From contig RFPR01000026.1 in assembly GCA_009928265.1 (NCBI GenBank), forward strand, positions 1 through 18,721: a DNA stretch of 18,721 bases. Reading direction: 5' to 3'. The notes beneath the pieces are model-generated. The model worked only from the letters and a program-made list of their open reading frames with translations. It did not search any database and was not told where the DNA came from. Positions 10,203 through 17,885 of this stretch are shown here, piece by piece. Position 1 is the stretch's first letter; each line of letters opens with the position of its first letter. The translations under genes were made by a program, and so were the position numbers. The stretch comes from Pseudomonadota bacterium (GTDB lineage: Bacteria; Verrucomicrobiota; Verrucomicrobiia; Chthoniobacterales; UBA6821).

Positions 10203-11591
10203 TCAGATGTGGATAGCGTGGCCCTGCGCGGCCTCGGTCGCCTCGAACACCGCCTCGCTGAGCGTGGGGTGCGCGTGGATCGTGGCAGCTATGTCGTCGT
10301 AGGTGGCCTCGAGCGTGATGGCGAGGCCGAGCTCGGCGATCATCTCGGTGGCATCGGCTCCGATGATGTGCGCTCCGACGATCTCGCCGTGCGGCTCATT
10401 GAAGAGAAGCTTCACAAAGCCATCGCTCTCACCGACGGCGAGCGCCTTTCCACTTGCCTGGAAGGGGAACTTGCCAATCTTGACCTTGAGTCCCTTTTCC
10501 TTCGCGGCGCGCTCGGTGAGCCCGACGCTGGCGACCTGCGGCTGGCAGTAGGTGCAGCCGGGGAACGTGCGGCGGCGGGCGGGCTTGCGCTTGCCGAACA
10601 TTCCCTCGACGGCCTGGACGGCCTCAAAGCTGGCGACGTGAGCGAGCCATGGAGGCCCGATGATGTCACCCGCGGCGTAGACGCCGGGGATGCTGGTCTC
10701 GTACTTGTCGTCGACGGCGAGGTAGCCGCGCTCGTCGAGCTTGAAGGGGGCCGCGCCGCCGGGCAGGAGCGGGGAGACGCCGATGGCGACGAGTGCCACA
10801 TCGGCCGATAGGGTTTCATTCGCGCCGCCGGAGACGGTGATCTTCACGCCGTCCTTGGTGGCGGTGGCCTTCTCGACCTTGGTACCGGTGAGGATACGGA
10901 TGCCCTGCTTGATGAGTGCTTTCTCCAGCGCGGCGGAGACCTCGGTATCCTCGACGGGGAGGATATTGGGCTGCATCTCGACGATAGTCACTTTAGTGCC
11001 AAAGCTGTTGAAGAAGTAGGCGAACTCGACGCCGATCGCGCCTGCGCCGATGACGATGAGCTCCTTCGGCTGCTTCGCCAAGACGAGTGCATGGCGGCTA
11101 CCGATGACGCTCGTGCCATTGAATGGGAACCCCGGCATCTCGCGGGTGACGACACCAGTGCTGATGAGGATCTTCGCACCCTGGAGCGTCTGCTCGGAGC
11201 CATCGGCTGCCTTTACCTCGACCGTTCCGGCCTTCGGAACGCTGGCGTCGCCCTTGATGTAGTCGACCTTGTTTTTCTTGAAGAGGAACTCGATGCCGCC
11301 GGCGAGTTTGTCGGCGACCTTGCGGGACCGGCCGATCACCTTATCCCAGTCGTACTTGAGGCCGTCGACAGAGAGTCCGAAATCCTCGGCATGGTGCGCA
11401 ATGGTCGTGTAGACCTCGGCATTCTTGAGCAGGGCCTTGGTCGGAATGCAACCCCAGTTAAGGCAGGTGCCGCCGGCGCGCTCTTTTTCCACCACGGCAA
11501 CGCGCTTGCCGAGCTGGGAGGCGCGGATCGCGCCGACATATCCGGCGGGTCCGCCGCCGATGACGATGAGGTCGTAGGGTGTCGTGGCCAT
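10203..11591 (-). CDS. lpdA: Dihydrolipoyl dehydrogenase (E3)
   Basis: A 462-residue flavoprotein that reoxidises dihydrolipoamide in pyruvate/2-oxoglutarate dehydrogenase complexes or the glycine cleavage system. FAD-binding GGGPAG is at 12-17. The redox disulfide pair is C43 and C48 in GGTCLNWGCIPTK. An NAD-binding Rossmann motif GAGAIGVEFA follows, then the second FAD motif YAAGDI. The C-terminal active-site pair H441 and E446 lies in HAHPTLSEAVFEA. All catalytic residues are present and length is standard. The ATG at 11591 has a pyrimidine-rich leader and no Shine-Dalgarno. No E1 or E2 genes are nearby, so the partner complex cannot be told. It heads the lpdA, DUF4337, rpe, tadA, methyltransferase run and is divergent from the STAS gene with a 53-bp shared promoter region. 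Confidence 0.97.
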   Translation of the reverse strand: MATTPYDLIVIGGGPAGYVGAIRASQLGKRVAVVEKERAGGTCLNWGCIPTKALLKNAEVYTTIAHHAEDFGLSVDGLKYDWDKVIGRSRKVADKLAGGIEFLFKKNKVDYIKGDASVPKAGTVEVKAADGSEQTLQGAKILISTGVVTREMPGFPFNGTSVIGSRHALVLAKQPKELIVIGAGAIGVEFAYFFNSFGTKVTIVEMQPNILPVEDTEVSAALEKALIKQGIRILTGTKVEKATATKDGVKITVSGGANETLSADVALVAIGVSPLLPGGAAPFKLDERGYLAVDDKYETSIPGVYAAGDIIGPPWLAHVASFEAVQAVEGMFGKRKPARRRTFPGCTYCQPQVASVGLTERAAKEKGLKVKIGKFPFQASGKALAVGESDGFVKLLFNEPHGEIVGAHIIGADATEMIAELGLAITLEATYDDIAATIHAHPTLSEAVFEATEAAQGHAIHI

Positions 11592-11644
11592 AAAGAAACG
11601 TTATTTCTAGAGAAGAGGGATGAAATCGGCAAGGAGGCTCTTGT
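11592..11644. promoter_or_regulatory. Shared 53-bp divergent spacer between lpdA and the STAS gene
   Basis: This short spacer must hold the 5' leaders of both divergent genes, and perhaps overlapping promoters. An excellent Shine-Dalgarno, AAGGAGG (11631-11637), stands 7 bases before the ATG of the plus-strand STAS gene and fixes its start. I cannot name clear -35/-10 boxes for either direction. Confidence 0.5.
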
Positions 11645-12019
11645 ATGCTGCTCGTGCGCAGTTATCGTTCCGTGATGGAAATCACGCTCGGCATGTCGGG
11701 GGAGATCCCCGTTTTTTTCCTCTCGGGTCGCCTTGATGCGATCTCCTCACCTCTTCTTGAGGAACGACTAAAGCCTCTCTTGGAAGACGCCGTGGGCTCC
11801 CGACACCTCATTCTCGAGGGCTCTTCTCTTTCTTATGTGAGTAGCGCGGGTCTGAGGGTTTTTCTGATGGCTCAGCGCCAGTTGGCCGCCCGCGGTGGTG
11901 GGCTAGCTTTTGCCGGCTTGACCCCTCAGGTCCTGGATCTCTTACAACTTGCGGGGTTGCAGGACATCTTTGTGATCAAGGAGTCCGTGGAAGAGGCGTC
12001 GGCCGGTCTAGCTTCCTGA
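11645..12019 (+). CDS. STAS-domain anti-sigma factor antagonist (SpoIIAA/RsbV-like)
   Basis: A 124-residue single-domain protein. It shows the STAS pattern: a first strand MEITLGMSGEIPVFFLSGRL, LDAISSPLLEERL for the first helix, and the phospho-site loop LSYVSSAGLRVF, where S66 aligns with the serine phosphorylated by anti-sigma kinases in SpoIIAA. The final helix follows TPQVLDLLQLAGL. In the family the unphosphorylated form binds a serine kinase/anti-sigma factor and frees sigma or another output. No kinase or phosphatase gene is adjacent, so its partner is unknown. The start at 11645 is set by a strong Shine-Dalgarno; the downstream ATG at 11675 has none. It is the only plus-strand gene between 1 and 14,365, and its stop codon directly touches that of mnmG on the opposite strand. 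Confidence 0.9.
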   Translation: MLLVRSYRSVMEITLGMSGEIPVFFLSGRLDAISSPLLEERLKPLLEDAVGSRHLILEGSSLSYVSSAGLRVFLMAQRQLAARGGGLAFAGLTPQVLDLLQLAGLQDIFVIKESVEEASAGLAS

Positions 12020-13912
12020 CTAGTCCGGCGTTCCGGCGGCAGCCGTCTGCTCCGGGGATCCGATCCTCTTCATCCAGACGGAAAGCACGGAAAGGTCGGC
12101 GGGCGTGATCCCGCTAATACGCGAGGCCTGACCCAGCGTCTCGGGGGCGTAGTCCCGAAGTTTTTGCCGGGCTTCGAGGCGGAGACTCGGAATGGCCGCA
12201 TAGTCGAGACCCTGAGGGATTAGCTCTTCCTCCTGATGTCGCTGCCGCTCGATCTGCTCCTCCTCCCTGCGCAGGTACCCCTCGTACTTGAGGTCGGTTT
12301 CTACCAGAGACCACAATGCGGCTGGGAAGCGATTTCGGAGGTCGCTGGGCAGTTTGTCCGCTGTGTTTTCCGTCCGCTTGAGCCATTGGCTGATGGGAAT
12401 CCCATCCTGTTGATGCTGAGTGATTTCCTTGGAAATATCGGCAAGGGCTGTTTTTTTGGCAAGGAAGGCAGATTTTCGATATTCACAGGCTATACCTAGA
12501 TCTAAAGCTTTGTCGGTCAACCTGATATCGCAATTGTCTTGGCGAAGCCGCAATCTATATTCTGCTCGGCTGGTGAACATGCGATATGGCTCTGGAGTCC
12601 CCCTGGTCACCAGATCATCCAGAAGAACGCCTATGTAGGCCTCATCGCGTCGGAGGATCAGGGGTTGTTTACCCTGCACCTTGAGAGCGGCATTAATCCC
12701 GGCCATCAGCCCTTGTGCGGCAGCCTCCTCATAGCCGGAGGTTCCGTTGATCTGTCCGGCAAAGTAGAGTCCCTCGATCTTTTTGGTCTCCATGGTGGCA
12801 TGGAGCTGATGGGGTGGGCAGTAGTCATATTCCACCGCGTAGCCGGGCCGCAGGATCTCTGCTTTCTCCAACGCGGGGATAGAATGGATGAAGGCATGCT
12901 GCACCTCATAGGGAAGGCTTGTCGAAACCCCGTTCACATAGATTTCCCCGGTGTGGCGTCCCTCGGGCTCGAGGAAGATCTGGTGCCTGGTCTTGTCGGC
13001 GAACTTCACAACTTTGTCCTCAATGGAGGGGCAGTAGCGAGGGCCGACCCCGTCAATCACCCCGGCGTAGAGGGGGGATTGGTGAAGGTTCGAACGGATG
13101 ATCTCGTGGGTCTCCTCGGTCGTGTAGGTGATCCAGCACGGAATTTGTTCCACATGGAACATTCCATCCCGATGATGGTTGAGCGTGTGGAGATCGTCCC
13201 TATTTTTGGAAATTGATTCCGGGATATGGGAGAAGAGCGGCGCTGGGGTGTCTCCATCCTGCCGCTCGCAGCGGCTGAAGTCGATCGACTTGGCCAGGAG
13301 ACGGCAGGGGGTTCCTGTCTTGAACCTCCCCACCTCGAAACCAAGTTCCTTAAGATCATCACTCAGGGTGGAGATAGAGTCCCCCATCCTTCCGCCTGTT
13401 TGGGTTTTCAATCCGACATGAAGGAGCCCTCTCATGAACGTACCTGTGGTCACGATGACGCTTCGTGCGGAGAAGCGAAGTCCCAAATTTGTCTCTGAGC
13501 CTGTGACCCGATTTCCCTCAACTATGAGGGTGGTGATATTGGCCTGCATGACCGAGAGATTCGGAAGATCTTCTAGGAGGGCCTTGATCCGGAACTGATA
13601 AGCCTTCTTATCACACTGCGCTCTGGGAGCACGAACACTGGGACCTTTGGAAGCATTGAGCATGCGGAATTGAATCCCTGTCGCATCGGTATTCAAACCC
13701 ATCACGCCTCCCAAGGCATCAATCTCGCGAACAAGGTGCCCCTTGGCCAGCCCGCCTATAGCTGGATTACAAGACATCTGTCCTATCGTATCGGCATTCT
13801 GCGTCAGCAGGAGAGTCCGCGCCCCAAGGCGAGCGGCGGCATGCGCAGCCTCGATACCGGCATGACCGGCACCAATCACCAAGACATCAAATTGATCGGG
13901 ATAGGAAAACAT
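12020..13912 (-). CDS. mnmG: tRNA uridine-5-carboxymethylaminomethyl modification enzyme MnmG (GidA)
   Basis: A 630-residue FAD enzyme that, with MnmE, installs the cmnm5 group on wobble U34 of several tRNAs. The Rossmann motif GAGHAG is at 14-19. Family signatures include SCNPAIGGLAKGHLV, the FKTGTPCRL motif with C203, and the C-terminal YEGYLRREEEQ and SRISGITPADLSVLSVW. Length is standard. The start is ATG at 13912, giving MFSYPDQFDVLVIGAG; there is no Shine-Dalgarno, because a parS-like palindrome occupies the leader. Codons for residues 251-256 (MFHVEQ) contain a second, identical parS-like site. mnmG commonly flanks oriC and precedes rsmG-parA-parB in bacteria. The partner mnmE is not in the window. 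The gene is visibly less GC-rich than secA or lpdA. Confidence 0.98.
   Translation of the reverse strand: MFSYPDQFDVLVIGAGHAGIEAAHAAARLGARTLLLTQNADTIGQMSCNPAIGGLAKGHLVREIDALGGVMGLNTDATGIQFRMLNASKGPSVRAPRAQCDKKAYQFRIKALLEDLPNLSVMQANITTLIVEGNRVTGSETNLGLRFSARSVIVTTGTFMRGLLHVGLKTQTGGRMGDSISTLSDDLKELGFEVGRFKTGTPCRLLAKSIDFSRCERQDGDTPAPLFSHIPESISKNRDDLHTLNHHRDGMFHVEQIPCWITYTTEETHEIIRSNLHQSPLYAGVIDGVGPRYCPSIEDKVVKFADKTRHQIFLEPEGRHTGEIYVNGVSTSLPYEVQHAFIHSIPALEKAEILRPGYAVEYDYCPPHQLHATMETKKIEGLYFAGQINGTSGYEEAAAQGLMAGINAALKVQGKQPLILRRDEAYIGVLLDDLVTRGTPEPYRMFTSRAEYRLRLRQDNCDIRLTDKALDLGIACEYRKSAFLAKKTALADISKEITQHQQDGIPISQWLKRTENTADKLPSDLRNRFPAALWSLVETDLKYEGYLRREEEQIERQRHQEEELIPQGLDYAAIPSLRLEARQKLRDYAPETLGQASRISGITPADLSVLSVWMKRIGSPEQTAAAGTPD
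13146..13161. promoter_or_regulatory. parS-like ParB-binding site inside mnmG
   Basis: TGTTCCACATGGAACA has 7-bp complementary arms (TGTTCCA/TGGAACA) around a CA centre. It differs by one base from the parS form TGTTCCACGTGGAACA known in several bacteria. It lies within the mnmG coding sequence, where it specifies MFHVEQ. The same 16-mer recurs, inverted, at 13918-13933. ParB binding is inferred from sequence similarity and from mnmG context. Confidence 0.65.
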
Positions 13913-14365
13913 TGTGTTGTTCCATGTGGAACATTTCTTAAGTGTTTAATTATTAGGTGTTTAGTTATAAAAGTGACTGTTCCAAATATACATCTGCTGA
14001 GAAATGAATTCCTTGTGAACGCCTTGGTAGGAATTGTTGTTTTTACCGAACAACCTGTTTTGTGGAACAGCAGATCAGTTCATCGTCACCAAGGGTCATG
14101 GGATCGTTCACAGCCGGTAAAAGCAGCAAACTCCTGTATAGAAAGGAAGATACGGTGGAAAGGTCACCATCGTTCACATAATTAATAAAAAGAATCTTCA
14201 GGGATTGAAAACCATCCAATCTATCACCTTGGGAATAACCCGGAAAACGAAAGGAAGAAGCGATAGAATGAAAAGGCATCGTTAAAGCCGCGATTGTAGC
14301 ACGCCATGTGTAAGGAAGAAACCTTTCAGCAGGTAAAAGGATCCACTACGTTTTAACAGCTACCC
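13913..14365. other. 453-bp intergenic region beside mnmG; candidate origin-domain spacer
   Basis: No credible gene lies here. The region is AT-richer than the flanks, with runs such as TTTAATTATTAGG and CATAATTAATAAAAAG. It carries a full parS-like site, extra half-sites (TGTTCCA at 13978-13984, TGTGGAACA at 14061-14069), and three copies of CGTTCACA (14014-14021 inverted, 14105-14112, 14171-14178). It must also hold divergent promoters for mnmG and the OmpA-like gene. I see no canonical DnaA box (TTATCCACA), so an origin here is only a possibility suggested by mnmG and parS proximity. Confidence 0.4.
13918..13933. promoter_or_regulatory. parS-like ParB-binding site in the mnmG leader
   Basis: TGTTCCATGTGGAACA is the exact reverse complement of the site inside mnmG, 772 bp away. 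It sits 5 bp upstream of the mnmG ATG, so bound protein could also block mnmG transcription or translation. Two identical copies of a long near-palindrome this close together are unlikely by chance, which strengthens the parS reading. Confidence 0.68.
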
Positions 14366-15301
14366 ATGAAAGGAAGTTCCTCCATCGTGATTCCCGAGTC
14401 AGGAGGGAGAGGACGGTTTGCTGTCTGGTTTGTGATGGCCGTCGTGATCTCGCTGGTAGTACACATGTTCTTTTTCGAACACTCCAAAGAATGGAAGATA
14501 GGTGGGTTCTCTCCGGAATCCTACGACATGATCGTGCCAAGGACCTTCCGTATGAAGCATGTGGAAATCGATCCGGCTACTCTGGAGGAACCAGTCCAGC
14601 AACCACCGGAGACAAAGAGGGAACTTCGACCGATCGAATTACCCCCGGAAAAGCCAGTCCTCGAAACGCGGAAAACGCGGGAGGAAACAACCAGCTCCGT
14701 CATGAAGGAACCGACGTTGGATACGGAACACCCGATAGCAGACGTCAACAAGGCGGGGGAACAAGGATTGCGTCTCGATGAAAAATCGATGAATCAGCTC
14801 CTGGAGGGAAGTCGCAACGCACAGTCTCTTCCAATCGATCCTCTAAAGGATCTCGCGGGAGGAACAGGGAGTTCGTCGACCATGACGGCATTCAGTTCCC
14901 TGGATACCCTCCTCGAGGGAAAAGAAATGCTGACCTCCGCGACAGCCCCCATCCTGATGCCGACGGATCTCCTCTTCGGATATGATTCCACCACGCTCAA
15001 GCCAGAAGCGGCAAAATCGATGGAAAAACTTGGAACTTTGATCAGAAAGAATGATAAGGCCCGCTTTAGGATCGAGGGCCATACCGACGCATTCGGAACC
15101 GACGAATACAACAAGTCCCTGAGCCTACGCCGAGCCGAGGAAGTGAAGTCTTGGTTGGTTAGGACGATGGGGATCGATCCATCACGAATTACGACGGCGG
15201 GACTGGGTAAGGAGCATCTTCTGGTTCCCGGAATGGGATCGATCGATCAACAGCAGTTGAATCGTCGGGTAGAAATCGTCATCACGCAGGCTGGAGACTA
15301 G
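14366..15301 (+). CDS. Inner-membrane-anchored OmpA/Pal-like peptidoglycan-binding protein with TonB-like linker
   Basis: A 311-residue envelope protein. A single membrane span lies at about residues 18-36 (AVWFVMAVVISLVVHMFFF), with no lipobox or cleavable signal. It is followed by a Pro/Glu/Lys-rich segment (about 70-110: EEPVQQPPETKRELRPIELP and onward) resembling TonB or TolA linkers. The C-terminal OmpA domain runs from about 205, with FGYDSTTLKPEAAKSMEKLG, then IEGHTDAFGTDEYNKSLSLR and QQQLNRRVEI, the residues that normally contact peptidoglycan diaminopimelate. It probably links the inner membrane to the cell wall; whether it works with ExbBD/TolQR or as a MotB-like stator is unknown. 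The start has no Shine-Dalgarno. glnD follows after 5 bp, so the two are probably co-transcribed. Confidence 0.85.
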   Translation: MKGSSSIVIPESGGRGRFAVWFVMAVVISLVVHMFFFEHSKEWKIGGFSPESYDMIVPRTFRMKHVEIDPATLEEPVQQPPETKRELRPIELPPEKPVLETRKTREETTSSVMKEPTLDTEHPIADVNKAGEQGLRLDEKSMNQLLEGSRNAQSLPIDPLKDLAGGTGSSSTMTAFSSLDTLLEGKEMLTSATAPILMPTDLLFGYDSTTLKPEAAKSMEKLGTLIRKNDKARFRIEGHTDAFGTDEYNKSLSLRRAEEVKSWLVRTMGIDPSRITTAGLGKEHLLVPGMGSIDQQQLNRRVEIVITQAGD

Positions 15302-15306
15302 AAGCC

Positions 15307-17466
15307 ATGAGCGGTAGCGATCTCATTGACGAACATCACACCCGCGTTCACCGCGAGGTGGCAGCGCAACTTGCAACCCTCATGGACGGGGAGAAGGATC
15401 TCCCTATAGCCAAACTTCAAAGCTTCCGCAAAAAGGAGGAACATCGTCTCAAGCTTTGGCACCGTGCCGGAGGGGAAGGGAAGGAAATCGCCGCAAGGCG
15501 CACAGAACTCGTCGATATCCTGTTCCGGGAAATTTTCCGTCATGCGGCGCGTACAGTCACAGGGAACGCCGAACTCTCCGGACTGCTTGCCGCGGCTTTC
15601 GGTGGGTATGGGCGAAGGGAACTCAATCCGTTCAGCGATGTCGATGTGTCGTTCCTTCATGTCGGTCCAAAGCCGACCGTCCAAATGGAGAAGATCATTT
15701 CTGCCTGCCTCATGGCCCTCTGGGATCTGGGATTCAAGGTGGGTCACGCCACGAGGTCGGTCAAGGGAGCCATCGAGAGGGCGAACGCCGACATGGTCAC
15801 TAAGACTGCCATGATCGAAAGCCGCCTGCTGGCAGGAGATAAAAAGCTCTTCGCCGCATTCCGAAAAGAGTTCGAGTCCACATGTGTGCGGGGCAAGGAA
15901 AAAGACTACATCGCCTTCCGAATGGAGAACCTGAAGGAACTCAGGGGACGCTATGGGGCCAGCGTCTTCATGCAGGAGCCTAATATCAAATCAGGCTGCG
16001 GAGGACTACGCGACTACCAGAATCTCCTCTGGACCGGCGCCTTCCATTCGGGAGCGACCACCACGGCCAAGATGGTCGATCAGAAAATTCTCAGGGACAA
16101 GGAGCGCCGGTTGCTTGAGGAGGCCTACGACTTTCTCCTCCGCGTACGCACCGAGATGCACTACCAGACAGGACGCGCTTCGGATCAACTCACCCTCCAG
16201 TTGCAGGGAAAGGTCGCCACGTCACTTGGTTATCCAGAAAAAAGCATCCTGCGACGCTGCGAGGCTTTCATGCGCGACTATTACAGCCACACGCGCACGG
16301 TCCACTTGGTGACGACACTGGCTCTGGCCCGAATCCGTGAGGAACGAGGCATGAAGCCTGGAATTCTGGCAAAGTTCCTTGGGAAGCGCTCCGAGAAGTC
16401 CGGGGCTTTCGTGATCACCAACGGCGAAATCTACCCGACGGCCCGCGATATCTTCAACAAGGAGCCGGCACTCATGATGAGGGCGTTCCATCTTGCTCAG
16501 ACCAGAGAGCTAGGGTTTTCCGCAGAACTGGGCGATCTTGTCAAAAGGCGCCTTCAACTCGTGGACAGGACATTCCGCTACGACAAGGAGATCCGCACCG
16601 TCTTCCTCTCTATCCTGTCAGCAAAGGGGCAGGTCGGCCGGATCCTGCGGCTCATGCACGACCTCGGCTTCCTCGGAAAATACCTCCCCGAGTTCGAGCC
16701 ACTGACCTGTCTCGTGCAGCATGAGTTCTTTCATCGCTACACGGCCGACGAGCACACGCTTCGATGTATCGAGAAGATCGACGAACTTCTCTTCACGGAA
16801 AACCCAAAGCTTAAGCGCTATGGGGAGATCTTCCGCCATATCGGGGACGCCGGGGTGCTTTATCTCGCGATGCTCCTGCATGACACGGGCAAAGCCGCCA
16901 ATACAAAGAGGCACGAAGAGGCCAGCGCTCTCTCGGCCCAGCGAGTCGCACGACGTCTCCAACTCTCGCCACCCCGCAAGAAGATGCTCATTACCCTGGT
17001 CTCCGATCACGGCGAAATGAGCGCCATGGCGCGGACCCGGAATGTGGAGGATCCCGCCACCGTCTCGGAATTTGCCGAAGTGGTCCGGGACGCCGACGTG
17101 CTCGACGCGCTGATGGTGATCACGCTGGCCGACGGGATGGGCACTAGCGACGAGGGATGGAGCGATTGGAAGGAGCAGATGGTCTGGAGGCTCTATCACC
17201 AGACCAAGGAATATATCGCCGATAGTGAGGGTTTCCTCGCCGAGCGAGCCCAGCGTCGCGAGGAACTCCACGGCGAGGTAACGCGACTCTTGCCTGCCGA
17301 ATTCACGGAGGAGTTGGAGGCGCATTTTGCCGGAATGGAGGAACGCTATTTCCTCAGTCACGACGCCCACGAGATCGGCAGGCATATCCGTCTGTTCCGC
17401 CGCTTCTTATCCGAGGGTCTCGGCAAGGAGGGTCCGAACCTCGAAGCGGTCGTCGAATGGATTGAT
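15307..17466 (+). CDS. glnD: [Protein-PII] uridylyltransferase GlnD, 3'-truncated by the contig join
   Basis: About 720 codons of GlnD, the bifunctional sensor that uridylylates PII when nitrogen is scarce and removes UMP when glutamine is high. The nucleotidyltransferase motif is FGGYGRRELNPFSDVDVSFL (98-117), with D111 and D113 as metal ligands. The GlnD-specific signature SGCGGLRDYQNLLW follows. The HD hydrolase domain has H525-D526 in LLHDTGKAANTKRHEEAS. Similarity to GlnD continues to about residue 720 (VVEWIDH). The two C-terminal ACT domains that sense glutamine should come next but are absent: beyond this point the frame runs antisense through psbB. The open frame continues to 18078 by accident. 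A GGAG Shine-Dalgarno lies about 9 bases before the ATG. It is probably co-transcribed with the OmpA-like gene. Confidence 0.92.
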
Positions 17467-17484
17467 CACGCCGAGGCGGGCCAT
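17461..17484. other. Chimeric junction between the bacterial and cyanobacterial parts
   Basis: On the left the plus strand encodes GlnD; on the right the minus strand encodes CP47. CP47 similarity ends exactly at V71 (17467), where T72 is expected but an isoleucine codon is found. The GlnD frame remains plausible through DH(A)EAGH, up to about 17484. The overlap CACGCCGAGGCGGGCCAT fits both proteins, suggesting a short shared sequence at which reads from two genomes were merged. Confidence 0.85.
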
Positions 17485-17679
17485 GAAGGGGAGAACGAAC
17501 ATCCCCTGCCGCCACATGGGGTTGAGGACGGGGTCGGAGGGGTCGAAGATGGCCAACTCATAGAGGGCCATCGATCCGGCCCAACCGGCCACCAGGGCGG
17601 TGTGCATCAGGTGCACCGCCAGAAGGCGGCCCGGGTCGTTGATGACGACGGTGTGCACCCTGTACCAGGGCAATCCCAT
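17467..17679 (-). CDS. psbB: Photosystem II CP47 chlorophyll-binding protein PsbB, N-terminal fragment
   Basis: Codons 1-71 of CP47, the inner antenna of photosystem II in the thylakoid membrane. The protein begins MGLPWYRVHTVVINDPGRLL and continues with AVHLMHTALVAGWAGSMALY and FVLPFMARLGV, almost a textbook CP47 N-terminus. It includes the first membrane span and chlorophyll-ligand histidines H9, H23 and H26. After V71 the frame falls into antisense glnD, so the remaining roughly 440 residues are missing through the join. The start is ATG at 17679; a 37-codon in-frame extension upstream has no similarity and is rejected. No Shine-Dalgarno is present, as is common in cyanobacteria. It diverges from the ferredoxin gene across a 206-bp spacer, the arrangement expected in picocyanobacteria. 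Confidence 0.96.
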
Positions 17680-17885
17680 TGGATTTGGTGCGGGGAAACG
17701 AAACGAACAGGAGCTCCGCATGGACTGCGAAGTTCGGTGATCGTAAGGGCTGCCGGCCGTTGGCTGCCTGACGGTTTCAAAGGGACACACTCAACCGGGC
17801 ACGCCTGCGCAGGCCAGGGCTGGGGGGGCGGTCACAAAACGAAACCTTGCGCCAGGCACAATGGACACAGGCCGCCCTGTGTTCG

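Noticed and set aside
14043..14279. A 78-codon minus-strand frame in the mnmG/OmpA-like spacer
   Set aside because: No Shine-Dalgarno, no recognisable domain, and composition like random translation. It covers the region with repeated CGTTCACA and half parS sites.
13913..14365. Canonical DnaA boxes (TTATNCACA) that would prove an origin
   Set aside because: None was found by eye on either strand; TGTGGAACA and CGTTCACA differ at two or more positions.
17680..17790. 37-codon N-terminal extension of psbB
   Set aside because: CP47 always begins at MGLPWYRV; the upstream codons show no similarity and are probably leader and promoter sequence.
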